NCBI GenBank assembly: GCA_018806985.1
Contig: JADANN010000122.1
Location: 1,408,501-1,472,500 of the forward strand
Direction: 5' to 3'
Length of the DNA: 64,000 nt
Source of the DNA: Angiostrongylus vasorum
Lineage: Eukaryota; Nematoda; Chromadorea; Rhabditida; Metastrongylidae
Part shown: in pieces, positions 54,011-64,000 of the stretch
How positions within the stretch are numbered: the stretch's first letter is position 1
Layout of the letters: each line of letters begins with the position of its first letter
The notes under the pieces: generated by a model
The model's database searches: none
The model's input: only the letters and a program-made list of their open reading frames with translations
What the model was told of the DNA's origin: nothing
Position numbers and translations under genes: made by a program

Positions 54011-55420
54011 GACGTGAGTGAATCGGTTTTTTTTTCTTATTTTTTATGTAAGAAGTGAGAGTGATTGTTCTGTCAATCGTGCAGAATATTCTAGAAGATC
54101 AGAGAAGTCAAGGCTCTCTCTGGTGAGGCTATCGTTATTCTATACTTTTTTTCATCACTTTATTCTTTTTGTTCTCTTTCGTTCTTTCTCACCCACCTCT
54201 ATCTTGATACCATCGACCTTGCTCAACTCGATTGGCAATAACTTCAACTCGAGCGTCCATCGACTTCTCACTCGTAGTGACAGTAAAGAAAAATTAGGAC
54301 ATGAAGGATCGGTGCACAGGAGCGAGAAAATTTATGGACCGTTTCTGACTGATATTTGGTATCTGGCAGTGAACCAGACGAACAGATGTGCTCTACACAA
54401 GGGTGTATCGTCCGAAGCGCCAATTGTTAACGATATGAAAAGATCCATCGGTTTTTCCCTTAACATGGCTTTCTTCAATCATTACGCCAGAGAGATTACT
54501 AGAGTACGAACGCTGCTTTTAGATAACATCCTCCTGCAGACGCTGTTATGGCGAGCAATACACTTCAAATTCCATTGACATACCACCCCCCCTGTCAAAA
54601 AACGCAAGGTGTGACCGACCACACAAGTTGTACAAGATTAGGTCACTAATCAACCAGAACTCTAGCACAATATACAGGCTTAGAAATTACGCATGTATTG
54701 ATGGACCCATCGTCCTGTTCAAAGGTAAAATCGTCTTCCACTTTCCAAAGGTCTTCTTACACCGGCCTTCCTATAGCAAAACACTTATTGAATGGAGAGA
54801 CCTATTTTTCTGGCAGCTGTATGAAAAAAGAGAAAAGAACTTAGGCAAATCATTCAATTAGTGCTGAACAGCGGAGAAATGGTCGCGAAACAGAATCGAG
54901 GCAGTACAACGCTCTTGAAGTGGAAAAGTAATAAAAAAAACCTTATTATAATGTTCACATTTCACGACATATCTCATTCCTCTAACTGGTCTAAAACGGA
55001 GGTGGTTGAAAGCTATAGTAAAAAAAAGCTTAAAAGGAAGCTTTTTGTGAAGAGAACGGATCATGTAGCGCGTCTTAGCACCGATTTATTGGAAAGACGT
55101 GCATGTGGCAGGTTCTGTTTTTCCATGGTTTATACACCTCCTTTTCAGAGATTAAGAACATACGGCTGTTCTTCCATTTGGTCACTCAAACGGGCGCGGT
55201 GAACGTATGGAGGAAACATAATGACTATGTGGGGAAAATCAAGCTGAATGACTTCTATGTAGACGTCTACTTGTGCTACATGGGATGGGGGAATGCTTCG
55301 ACACTTCCAGCTTCTCATCTCATTGAAGAAAGCAGCACAAGAAGCTGAAAAGTGGAGACGATGTGTGGGTTGTTAAAAGGCTATTACAGAGCAGCACAAT
55401 CGGAAGTGCGCTGCTGTATG
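54010..55420 (+). mobile_element. piggyBac-type transposase pseudogene
   Basis: Read on + with several frameshifts. About 54340-54470 reads LTDIWYLAVNQTNRCALHKG, then MKRSIGFSLNM. About 54630-54730 reads YKIRSLINQNSS and then ACIDGPIVLFKGK, matching the SIDExMVLFKGR catalytic-Asp region of piggyBac. About 54880-54970 reads GEMVAKQNRGSTTLLKWKSN, a block that precedes the third catalytic Asp. About 55130-55290 reads LFFHLVTQTGAVNVWRKHND. The order and spacing fit a DDE piggyBac transposase. The catalytic Asp next to the Glu is retained (CID), but the frame is broken at least four times. Terminal TTAA repeats were not resolved. Confidence 0.7.
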
Positions 55421-55716
55421 CGCTAGAAAGGTGAGCATAAGACGTATCCCTTTTAGGGAAGATGACTCTTTAGAATGTTTCAATAGACGTCATGCAATGT
55501 GTAGATAACCAGGACGGTCTTCTATCTGATGGCTACTTATTGTAGTCAAGAATTCTATGTTTAAACCAACATTGCAACTGCTATCAGATACGTACGAATG
55601 CTCGCTTCGATTTTGATTGTAGGCAAGAGATGCAATACTGTTATTATTGCCATAGCAATTACTTATTGTAAAATTATGAATTGTATTTTGTAACATTAAT
55701 GTAAAGTAAAAAAGGT

Positions 55717-56607
55717 TCAAAACATGATAAATGTTTCCAAAGACGAACTGTGATGCTGAATCCCATTGATGAGCACATACTCACTGAACATTAAGACACT
55801 TTGATGGGGAAATCTCCTCGATAGTCTTACCACCATCTTATCCCAGCGAAAGAATCTCCCTAGGTGTGAAATCCCAGGATCCAAGCAGAGGCATTTCTGA
55901 GTCTCTTCACTGGCCATTCTATCTATGCTGCACACTAACTCCAACAGCAGTAGTCTCTTGCCGACAAATGATCTCGTCCAGAAGAGGTTTTTTTGTAGAT
56001 CATTAAGTGTAGAGAATAGCTTTTCATTAGCCACTAAAGCTGTTGGATCCATGTTTGACAAACTACAGCTGGAGAATAAAAACTGCAGTAAAAACCTCTG
56101 TAAACATAGTGGCATGCGGTTAGACACAGCCTAATGGGTGTGGCAACAAGCTTCACATTACTTCTGTCACAGCTTAAAACAAAAAAAGAAAGAAGTATAC
56201 TGTAATGAAAAAAATGCACATATCCCTCCAGACTTCGGAAGTTACGTTCGCCAATGACTTGGAGGCATCAAACTAACCGTCGACTTTGAAAATCCACGAT
56301 TTCTAACGTTTTTTCACGCTATGTAGATGTCTTTCTCCTTACAGACGAAAATTTACAACACGCTTCAGGAAACTGCGTCTTAGGACCGGACAGAGCACTT
56401 GGGTCATAAGTATGCCGTCTGTTACCGATGGAGAAGCGCTTTTCAAATTCGATTTTTAAAAAAATAACCATTGTATTCAAGTGCAAACGAATGGACTTGC
56501 GTCCCATACCCTGACAGCTCGGCGCTGAACAATATTGCTTTGTACTGCTCGACAAGACGAGCGATGTCGAGCCGTTCGTCAACCTTTACTCGGAGGCTCT
56601 TGCTCAT
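55717..56607 (-). CDS. Unknown protein, four exons, about 163 aa
   Basis: Exons: 56607-56469, 56418-56343, 56068-55831 and 55755-55717, with phases 1, 2 and 0 all matching. CTCCAG lies immediately before the ATG, the arrangement of a spliced-leader acceptor. Exon 1: MSKSLRVKVDERLDIARLVE, then YKAILFSAELSGYGTQVHSF. Exon 2: GILMTQVLCPVLRRSFLKRV. Exon 3: ANEKLFSTLNDLQKNLFWTR, then SFVGKRLLLLELVCSIDRMA, then CLCLDPGISHLGRFFRWDKM. The short last exon is the least certain. No signal peptide, membrane segment or known domain is recognised; the C-terminal half is likely helical. Function unknown, probably intracellular. Confidence 0.65.
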
Positions 56608-57417
56608 CTGGAGGTTTCCGGTCGACAGTAGCGAGACTTCTACAAATCACAGCGAATTGGTGAGAGTGAATGGGGTTCAAGCGATGGATTTTTGATCGCT
56701 TCCAGGGAAGCGAAGTATTGGGAGGGAGAAAAAAACGAGGATTGTAGCTGCCAGAAGAAACACACCTCGCAATTGTCGACTATTGATCGATTAGTTTGCT
56801 GCGCCCATCGCAGCCGTCGAGCTCTGTGGTGCCTCCGTGTTTCGTTTGCTATCTCCTCTCAACGCCATGCTCTCAACGATCGATTGCCTCGACATATTTC
56901 GACAGGTTATTGATCAGAATGACTTCGCACAAAGAGTTCGCAAGAAATGTATCATTAACACCCATCAGACTTGAGGTCTGAGAATCGACGACGTCGGCGA
57001 TATCCTCGGCCTAGATTCCAAAATTTTAAATTCCTACTTTTCTATAACGGCGGTCTTCTACAGTCAGTTTAAGCCTAGGACCGATTGGTTAAAGTGAAGT
57101 ATGGCTAGAAACCAAGGTAGTTTACGCTAGCTCTTTGTCTTGTCATGCGGTGCTTGGCATATCTTCGTTACTATGAGATTTTTTCCTTTTCTTTCTGAAA
57201 GAAAAGATCGCTCGGAGCGTGGCGCTGACTTTCACGTTCTGGGAAATCCGTGATAACTTTATAGTTATAGTGTAATATTCCCGACTAGATAGTGTTTCTA
57301 TTATACAATAATATTCAAAAGTAGTAGTTCTACAGTAGGAGTGGGAAAATAAGGCCAATCCTCTAAAGGCTTATCGTCGTTCATTTCTAGTTTCTATTCA
57401 TAGTGGCCATGAAAACC
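56608..57417. other. No supported gene
   Basis: Upstream region of the - strand gene. The small + frames at 56692-56981 lack support. Confidence 0.4.
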
Positions 57418-57781
57418 TTACTGAGTTGAAAAATGAATAGAAATCATAGAGGTACTATAGGAGGAGTCCCATATGTTAAAGATGCAGTATAATTTCCTGT
57501 GCTTGAAGTGTTTGAGTGGATTACACTCTTCTCTTATGAGATCTACACACAGACCTTTCCATGAGGACGACGATAGGCGAAAGCTGCTCGGACATCGGCC
57601 TTCACAATCCACTTGTCCTAAAAAATAATTATCCAATGTCATTTTCGGCTGTAGCCTCCGGGGAGGATCCGGTAGTATTGTGCCGCACGCCATCAACACG
57701 AAGACATACCGTGAGAATAGAGAGAAAGCAGAGGAAGAGAAGGCGCACCTTGAGAAGGGTCAGCAGAGAAGACGGTAACAT
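57418..57781 (-). CDS. Small predicted secreted protein, at least two exons
   Basis: Exon 1 (57781-57710) encodes MLPSSLLTLLKVRLLFLCFL plus SILT: a basic start and a hydrophobic core typical of a signal peptide, ending at a GTATGT donor. Exon 2 (57617-57555), after a TTTTTTAG acceptor, encodes DKWIVKADVRAAFAYRRPHG plus K, phase 0. The following donor (GTCTGT) is weak. A possible last exon from about 57505 to the TGA at 57418 adds HRKLYCIFNIWDSS and ends STQ. No family recognised. Confidence 0.55.
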
Positions 57782-57789
57782 GGAAAGAT

Positions 57790-58425
57790 GGAAGAGAGAC
57801 CATGAGAAATGAACATTTGTCTAGGTTTTATAAAAGTCACTTTGGTATATTTTGGAATCGAAGAATTTGAAAGGATAGTTAAATAGAACGTCTGGGAGAA
57901 ATCCAATGTTTGTGACATGAAATTGCTCGTGTAAAGAATTGGAATTTCTTTGATTCAAAGGGCGTTTACAGATTTCACCATGGAAACCATTGCGCGCATT
58001 CCTTGCTTGACCCGGGCTACCGCGCCGGTCACCAGCTTTTCCCTCCAAACCTCTTCACCACCCTTCATTCAGATCCCCCTCTGTTGCCATCAGCTTTTCC
58101 TAGTTTTTCAGTTTCTTCTATTAATGTTCTTGATGATAAGTCGTGAGTTTCTCGATTCAACGTTGTCGAACCACAGGCGTTCCATTTTTTGGATTGCCTA
58201 CAAACTCTGGGAAAAAACGCTATGAAATTAGTCCATCATTCAACATTTGACGACCGAAACTGGTTCTTCGGCAACAGACGGTGATTCCACGATCGCTAGA
58301 GTAGCGTCGAGTAGGACGCGATGACTCTGCGGATTCGTGGAAAGGAGTTGGCTCCATCGCTTTAATAGTGCACATAATTTGTAAATACCATTCCTTAAAC
58401 TTTAAACATGTTTTAAATTTTAGTT
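57790..58425. other. No supported gene
   Basis: Small frames only, on both strands. Confidence 0.4.
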
Positions 58426-58427
58426 GT

Positions 58428-58730
58428 TCAAATTTGCAGCCTGGCGCTTGAGGAGAAAAAGTTGGGGAAAAAACCTTCCACGGGCTCCAGAAAATCAGAG
58501 TTTTTTGTTGGTATAACGAGAGAATACGTATCTCGTAGGTAAATTGTAGTGGACTTTGCTAGAACTAATGGTGCTGAGTAGAAGTTCAGATACAACGTTT
58601 TAAAGTTGAAAGCCTTACGAAATGCACTGCATGCAAGTGAAAGCATAAGATTTTTTGTGAATAAATTTCGACATCCGACTAGGCATTCTTTCAGCTCTCT
58701 TTCAACATCACTCATGGTTTTTTTATCCAT
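58428..58730 (-). CDS. 100-aa single-exon ORF, doubtful
   Basis: Starts MDKKTMSDVERELKECLVGC and runs uninterrupted to TGA. It lies head to head with the + strand gene that starts at 58783, 50 bp away. No domain or splice evidence. Confidence 0.25.
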   Translation of the reverse strand: MDKKTMSDVERELKECLVGCRNLFTKNLMLSLACSAFRKAFNFKTLYLNFYSAPLVLAKSTTIYLRDTYSLVIPTKNSDFLEPVEGFFPNFFSSSARLQI

Positions 58731-58782
58731 AAGAGCTGTGTTTTAAAGAAATGATGCTCTTTCCAGAAAGTAATTTGTGGAC

Positions 58783-61700
58783 ATGACGCCGGAGGATCGT
58801 CATGCCCTTAGTGAGCTGGATAGCCGCATAGCCATCATGGAAAGAAGACTGAGGAACGCAAAGGCCAGCAGGGTAATAAATCCTGCAGAAGATTTTCTGA
58901 AGTACGAAATAGCGCCGAGTATTTGACAAGTGAACACAATCGAAGATTTGATGTACAGTAACACAAAGTGGTTTACCATTGCTCAGTTTAAAAACTTTTG
59001 GAGAAGTAACGAAACTGCATAAATTCTTTTTCACTAGCCAGAAATAACTAGTAGTTCATTCATATCATCTGTATCACCCGGGGATAACTCAAAGAGGCAG
59101 TACTAAAGTCTTCATTGTTTGCAGAACTCCGGACCGCAAGGTTCTGTAGTGGGGAACGAACGCGATATTACCCTTTCCGGGGGCTAACGCGTTCACCACA
59201 TGCGGGTCCTTCCTTTCGCCTCTCTCTCATATAGTTTTCTATCGATCAATACACTGCCATGAAAAATTGTGGAAGGCAGCAAATATATGTTACATTGTGA
59301 TTTCAACTGCAGTCTCAGCTTAACTGTTTTCAACGCCGATTTGGGCTACTCAGATCAAACCCGTTGACGGGTGACTGCGGATGGCACTGATCGATAAGGA
59401 ACTGACTGAGAGACAGCGAAACGAACTACCCGCATGCTGTGGTAGTGAACACGTTAGCTCCCGGAAAGGGTAACAGCGCGTTCGTTCCCCACCGCAGACT
59501 GCTGGGGGGCCGAAGTTTGGCAAATATCTCAGCACCGTTGTGGTTGTATTTCGCATAATACCTTGCCACGAATAATTGTAGAAGGCAGCAAATAAAGAGT
59601 TAACATTCTTCGTTTTTTTGCTTTTTTTGTGTGGGCATGAAGGTATGACCATTGCTGTATAGCAGAGAGCTAATACGTTGAAATTAGCCAAGTCTCAGGA
59701 GGAGTTCAAGAGCGCCTTTGGGCTGCTTTTGAACCTAGTTCGCAGTCTACGGACACGCCACGTAGCATCCTTTATAATCTACTGGAGATACAGTACATAA
59801 AGGGATCCGCTGCAATACATGCAGCAACTGAACGAACTAACTGTAAAAACCTTCAGGATTCGTACGTTGATTTCTTGAAGTCGAAATATCCCACGTGGAT
59901 TTTCTCACTCACAACAAATAGGATGTATGTGAGTGAATAGATCAGCTTCCGATGTTTGTCAACAAATTTTTCCCAAAGCTTCGTTCTTTCAGAAAACAGA
60001 TGATTTAGTCATCAACCAATTGGCTACATCCGATTACAACTGGGACGAAGAGTGGGACAGAAGAACGAAGATAAGACAATCATCTGGCAAACCTCGACTT
60101 CACGAGGAGATTCCTAATCGGTACAGTAGCCAAAACTTTGGCTGGATAAAATTTATTACGCAATCTTGCGAAACCTTCAGTAAGCGATTACTTGCTTCGA
60201 GTCTGATAAAACAGCGCACTGATTTATACTGTTCATTCGCAGATTAATGATGCTATAATTAAAATTTTAGACCACGTATAGCACAGTGCACAAAGATGCC
60301 CTACAACACATGCGTGATCGCTAGTTCGATCCTGCGCCGTGTATAAACTATGCTTCACATATTCACAAGTTTTTCCCTCTCTAATGTAATAAAATCTTGA
60401 TTTCCTTGAAGAATACGAAATATTTTCATTCACTGCACCGGGGCTGCAAAAGACGAAACGAAAAAAAGTTAAAAAGCAATGGAACAAGATGGATTTCGTG
60501 GAGCAAAACGCGATTGCACCCGAATGCGTAGTTGATATTTGCCGCAGACGTATTTACCTTATAAATTTCAGAAGTTTCAACTTCATCTGCAAATATTTTG
60601 ACAATTTGAAACCTCAGCCAATTCAGAAATGTGAAATAACCATTTCTGGAGAAATGTATTTACTATTTTTAATTCCCAAGTACTGTAGGTATCTAAAAGG
60701 TTATCAGCAAATGTCGAACAACGAGTTCGAACTCCAACTATGAACTTCCAGTGGTCCGCTTCTCAAGTCTGATGTGGCCCGCGTTCGCCATCGCCTAACT
60801 GACATCGCCCGCCAACTAAGAGCATTGCGAGAAACTGGGCTTAATCTGAGCACTGAGGACTACTTAAGGACCCGAGTCCAACTCCCAGGTTAGTTATATA
60901 TATTTGGAGATTTGTGTTGACGGTTACTTAACACAGTTGTTCCCCCTTCGTAATGATTTTTTGGAAAAGAAAATACTGAAATACTAGAGCAACGATTACC
61001 AGAAAGATCGAAAACCGTACGATATGACGACTTTGGCAACGTAGATTTCAGACTCCTAGTGGACCAGGCTCCGATATGTTGTTTCCGCTCGTTACATCAC
61101 CTTAAAATCTCATAAAAGACCTTAAAAAAGGATAAAGCTCTCCCGTTGATCGATCGCTGAGGGATGGTATTGGATGCATATCTGGCCTTTACACTACTCT
61201 CCGTGGCCTACCGATCTACCGAGTCAGTGCTGCTTATTCTCCAGGACATGTTTGCTACTAATTTGCTGACCCCGGAGGAATGGAATGGTTGGTGGACCAC
61301 AAGCGCGGGGATCCCATGTGTGCTGCAGGGCTCCTCCGACCACTCCGTCATACGTGCTCTTCCAAAATCTCATATAACCAGAAAAAACGGCAACACTTTT
61401 CTCACTATTATCTACTCGTTGATCCTTTTTCTTTTGAGGAATTGTTCAATCATATTCTTAATGAGGACTTTCTTACTAAAATATGCTTTCAGGTGGTTAT
61501 AAATTGTTATAAATGCCACGTAATTTCCACTACAATACCGTGCTCGCTACACATGTTCCTGGGTGGTCATATATCTCTAGTTATAATTTAGCCTGATACC
61601 AGTAGTACCAGAAAGATCGAAAACCGTACGATGTGCAGACTTTGGCAACTTGGATTTCGGAGCCCTAATGGACGAGGCTCCGATGTGCTGTTTTCGCCCC

Positions 61701-62864
61701 CTTACGTGATCTCAAAATCTCATAAAAGCTCTAGAAAAGAATAAATCTCTCGGCTTTCATCAATTCCCTGATGGATGCGCCATGCATTCAACTTCGTTAA
61801 GCATCGTTGGAGGTGATTGAGTGCATATCTCTGGACTCTGCAATGACTTTACAATGGAATGGAAGGTTTAGTGGGCCACTGGCGCAGGGGTCGATTCCAT
61901 GTGTGTGCCGCAGGGCGCCTCCGACCACTGCGCCGCAGGCGCACTTCGAAAGCCTCACATAAGCAGAAAAACGGCAACAATTTTCTCACTATCACCTACT
62001 CGTTGCTTCTTTTTTTTCTGAGAAATTGTACAGTTATATTCTTAATGAGGATTTTCTTGTTGGAATATGCTTTCAGGTGCTTATAAGTTATCACGAATAC
62101 CACGTGTTTTCCACTACAGCCGTGCTCGCTACACGTATTCCTGGGTGGTCATATATCTCTACTTATTGTGGCTTAGCCTGATATGGTTACCAAATTGTAG
62201 AAATATTTAGATATGCATAATAGTTAAGTCGCTTAGTTTCGTGCAACTTTAACTTAAACCTGCACCATTTTTTTTGGCACGGAAGTTGCGAATTTCCTGT
62301 GATTCTTAGCGCCCCTGTACTCCCCAAAAAAATAAACCCAATCTTCATTTTGTGTTTGTTGCCCTTTTTTGGCGGTAAATTCTAACTTTTTGCCCTATTA
62401 CAAAACCTATGCATTCTTCATTTCCTTTTGAACATTTCCTACTTGAATGTGATGGAAGAACATCCCATCTTCCAACCACGGTGTGCCCAAGCTTTGTTAT
62501 CCGGCTTCGTACTATGCATTGAACACGTTATAAGAACAATCAATTACTTGTCAGAAACTGAGCCTTAAACGCTTGAGTTATTTCGCCAGAAGACGAATTA
62601 AACTTCATTTCGAGCGCTTGTTCTTTCATAGTGAACAAAAACAAACAGAACCTTGAAGAATCAGGAATTTTGAGAATGATGCTGCGAAATCTTTTGTGTC
62701 CATCTTCGAACGGCCCGAAGAAAGTGAATTGGAAAATGAGGACGAATTTGGAAAAGCTGTTGACCCACTTCCATTTAGTTCATAATGTCACCTATAATGG
62801 ACGCAGGATCATGTGTACCGGATCAGACTACTCAGCGAACTTGTCAACGATATACACTGCATGA
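58783..62864 (+). CDS. Unknown multi-exon protein with coiled-coil start
   Basis: A CTCTTTCCAG acceptor (to 58766) precedes the ATG at 58783. Exon 1 (to 58872): MTPEDRHALSELDSRIAIME, then RRLRNAKASR, a coiled coil. Exon 2 (from about 59665, after a TATAGCAG acceptor) begins RANTLKLAKSQEEFKSAFGL in phase, but the frame entering the 59929 GTGAGT donor is another one (NLLEIQYIKGS, DFLKSKYPTWIFSLTTNRMY), so its border is unresolved. Exon 3 (59993-60120): LATSDYNWDEEWDRRTKIRQ. Exon 4 (60752-60888): GPLLKSDVARVRHRLTDIAR, then EDYLRTRVQLP. Phases 0, 2 and 1 agree among exons 2-4. The last exon lies at about 62632-62864; either VNKNKQNLEESGILR in phase, or a more gene-like acidic frame ending AVDPLPFSS at 62785. 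No family recognised. Confidence 0.55.
59095..59260 (-). repeat. SINE family B, inverted, facing the next copy
   Basis: GGGAACGAACGCGATATTACC and GGGGGCTAACGCGTTCACCA are the B head in reverse. Forms an inverted pair with 59255-59610. Confidence 0.65.
59255..59610 (+). repeat. SINE family B, full copy
   Basis: CAGTCTCAGCTTAACTG, then GTGGTAGTGAACACGTTAGC, then GCGCGTTCGTTCCCC, ending AAGGCAGCAAATAAAGAGTT. Lies in an intron of the + strand gene. Confidence 0.7.
60280..60360 (+). repeat. SINE family A, 5' head fragment
   Basis: CACGTATAGCACAGTGCACAA then CTAGTTCGATCCTGCGCC (A and B box equivalents). No body follows. In an intron of the + strand gene. Confidence 0.5.
61125..61365 (-). repeat. 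SINE family A, inverted (unit 1)
   Basis: AAAGGATAAAGCTCTCCCGTT to CTCCGACCACTCCGTCATACG. Confidence 0.75.
61735..61950 (-). repeat. SINE family A, inverted (unit 2), internally deleted
   Basis: AATAAATCTCTCGGCTTTCAT to CCACTGCGCCGCAGGCGC. The middle of the body is missing. Confidence 0.75.
62190..62630. other. No gene recognised
   Basis: AT-rich, ending in the TTCTTTCATAG acceptor of the last exon of the + strand gene. Confidence 0.4.
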
Positions 62865-63374
62865 GAGTCTATGGGTGCGACACTGTATGGGACTCTGTAT
62901 CGACAAGTGCCCTCAAGCCCTTTTAAAGAGAGAATTGCATTCTAGCAGTACAACTAGTAAGGATCGGACAAAGTTATAAGTTTGATATTTAATATGATTT
63001 CTACAGTGCAAACATATCGATGTAGAAACCTTTTGGAGAGTATTATCAGGAAAAACTTTGGACACAATTGACCAGACGGCTTCGTATTTTCTTTGAGTCG
63101 GAACCCTGTCCTTCAATTCTGCTGGAGTCCGCACACAGTGCATCAGAACTAAATACAGCCACTGCAATAAGTAGCTTCCTCTGGATTGTTCCGGTAATGC
63201 CAATAAGAACTGCAAAATGTAAAATGCACAGAATTATTGCATCGATTGTAACTAGTATTGTAAAAGCATCAGTTGTATTAGGTGGACACTTTAAGGTGCA
63301 TATAGAGTGTGAAAAGGCTCAATTCTAAGCCTCGGCCAGGGCCTAACAACGTCCAAACCCGACCTCTCTGCGGT
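62865..63374. other. Downstream region, possible further exon
   Basis: A Cys-containing frame (62785-62955, CQRYTLHESLWVRHCMGLCI) reaches an A|GTAAGG donor. A GATTTCTACAG acceptor follows 50 bp later (63006). The two join in phase to a TGA near 63073. Whether this belongs to the + strand gene is unclear. Confidence 0.3.
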
Positions 63375-63560
63375 CTGCATGCAGTATGTCAAATACGAAA
63401 CGGCAAAGACAATGATCTTCATGAAGATGATGAACGAAAACTATGAAGCTCTTCGTGTCCCTCAAACGAAAGGAATTCACTGGAATAGTGGGAAACGTGA
63501 TAAGTGCAAATGGAAACCAAACAACGATAAGAAGGACTTCAATCGCTTCCGCTCGAGGAG
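63375..63560 (+). mobile_element. RTE-type LINE C-terminal fragment
   Basis: MMNENYEALRVPQTKGIHWN, then KRDKCKWKPNNDKK, matches the ALRVPR-x-x-x-HW-x-x-x-ARDRDKWK end of RTE proteins. Confidence 0.65.
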
Positions 63561-64000
63561 TTAGACGATTCAATGGGGGGACAGCTGATACAAGCACCGT
63601 TACTGTTCAGAGCCATGACAGGCGCTAAACGGTGTAGGTGTCTGCAAAATGCAAACGAACTGCTTTCAAAGGCTTGAAAACAAATATTGTTACCAAGAAA
63701 GTTTTATAGGATGTGTTCCTATGTGTAGCTATACGTACAGGGAGGAAGAGAAGTAGCATAATGACAGAAAGAAAGGCTACATATTCGACCACAGGTCATA
63801 TAGGCGTAGGGACCAAATGCAGAGGTAATCGCAATATTATGGTGTTTCTCTTTGGTGTTAGTTATTTCTATTCTGCGCACTTCTTTGTATCGTGCAATTC
63901 CAATGCGTAAAACCATTTTAGGATGTCGTCCAGAAGGATGACGTCAATTGAGCACCTGCACTAAAAGTGTCTTGTAAGAGTCCAACCATACCGACGTTAT
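63560..64000. other. No gene recognised
   Basis: Small frames on both strands only; window edge. Confidence 0.4.

Larger units (their letters stand above)
60997..62187. repeat. Direct duplication of a roughly 600-bp unit, each holding a SINE A
   Basis: Unit 1 (60997-61598) and unit 2 (61606-62187) both start TACCAGAAAGATCGAAAACC, continue through CAGGCTCCGATATG-like and AAATCTCATAAAAG blocks, hold an inverted SINE A, then share GGCAACA, TCACTAT, TAATGAGGA and CCTGGGTGGTCATATATCTC, and end GCCTGATA. The SINE lies at the same point in both, so it predates the duplication. Confidence 0.8.

Noticed and set aside
62785..62979. ESMGA / Cys-rich frame resembling the end of twisted gastrulation proteins
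   Set aside because: The ESMGA match is in a different frame from the Cys-rich frame and directly follows a stop; no other TSG landmarks in order.

Overview
This is nuclear DNA from a multicellular animal, most likely a parasitic nematode of the hookworm/strongylid type. The organism call is inference. It rests on short AT-rich introns (about 50-140 bp) with TTTTCAG-like acceptors, a nematode-type linker histone H1, an acceptor directly before a start codon as in spliced-leader genes, and a dense load of RTE-type LINEs, tRNA-derived SINEs and Penelope-like retroelements. Nothing looks bacterial: there are no operons and no long uninterrupted ORFs. Nearly all the long open frames are shadows, repeat pieces or single exons, so genes had to be assembled from exon frame, splice sites and intron phase.

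Layout. 0-0.4 kb: edge of an RTE LINE (- strand). 0.57-2.47 kb: a decayed Penelope-like element (reverse transcriptase plus GIY-YIG endonuclease) between inverted terminal arms that carry hammerhead-ribozyme-like motifs. 3.2-6.4 kb: nested SINEs and a 1-kb inverted repeat. 7.4-8.6 kb: a GC-rich island and open frames of uncertain coding status. 9.2-12.6 kb: a complete five-exon linker histone H1 gene whose first intron holds a 673-bp palindrome. 12.6-15.3 kb: no convincing gene. 15.3-19 kb: RTE and other repeats. 20.0-25.85 kb: an SGNH/GDSL lipase gene on the - strand, incomplete at both ends, with two GC-AG introns. 26-35 kb: repeats, an orphan coding exon at 31.5-31.8 kb and uncertain frames. 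35.25-45.6 kb: a ten-exon - strand gene of unknown function (about 367 aa) with repeat-filled introns. 47.2-48.3 kb: RTE. 49.15-49.87 kb: a three-exon - strand gene with a Myb/SANT-like DNA-binding region. 50.7-54 kb: SINEs, a GA-rich tandem repeat and a degenerate tRNA-Gly. 54.0-55.4 kb: dead piggyBac transposase. 55.7-56.6 kb: a four-exon unknown gene (- strand). 57.5-57.8 kb: the start of a small predicted secreted protein (- strand). 58.78-62.8 kb: a multi-exon unknown gene (+ strand). 61-62.2 kb: a direct duplication containing SINEs, in that gene's last intron. 63.4 kb: RTE tail.

The host genes are unrelated housekeeping or lineage-specific genes and show no sign of a joint pathway. The 49.87-35.26 kb region may be one chromatin or DNA-binding gene with an N-terminal Myb/SANT region and a C-terminal coiled coil. 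The most unusual biology is in the mobile DNA: Penelope-type termini with compact hammerhead-like folds, one inside the histone H1 transcript as a near-perfect hairpin, and a second ribozyme-like family split by a SINE insertion.
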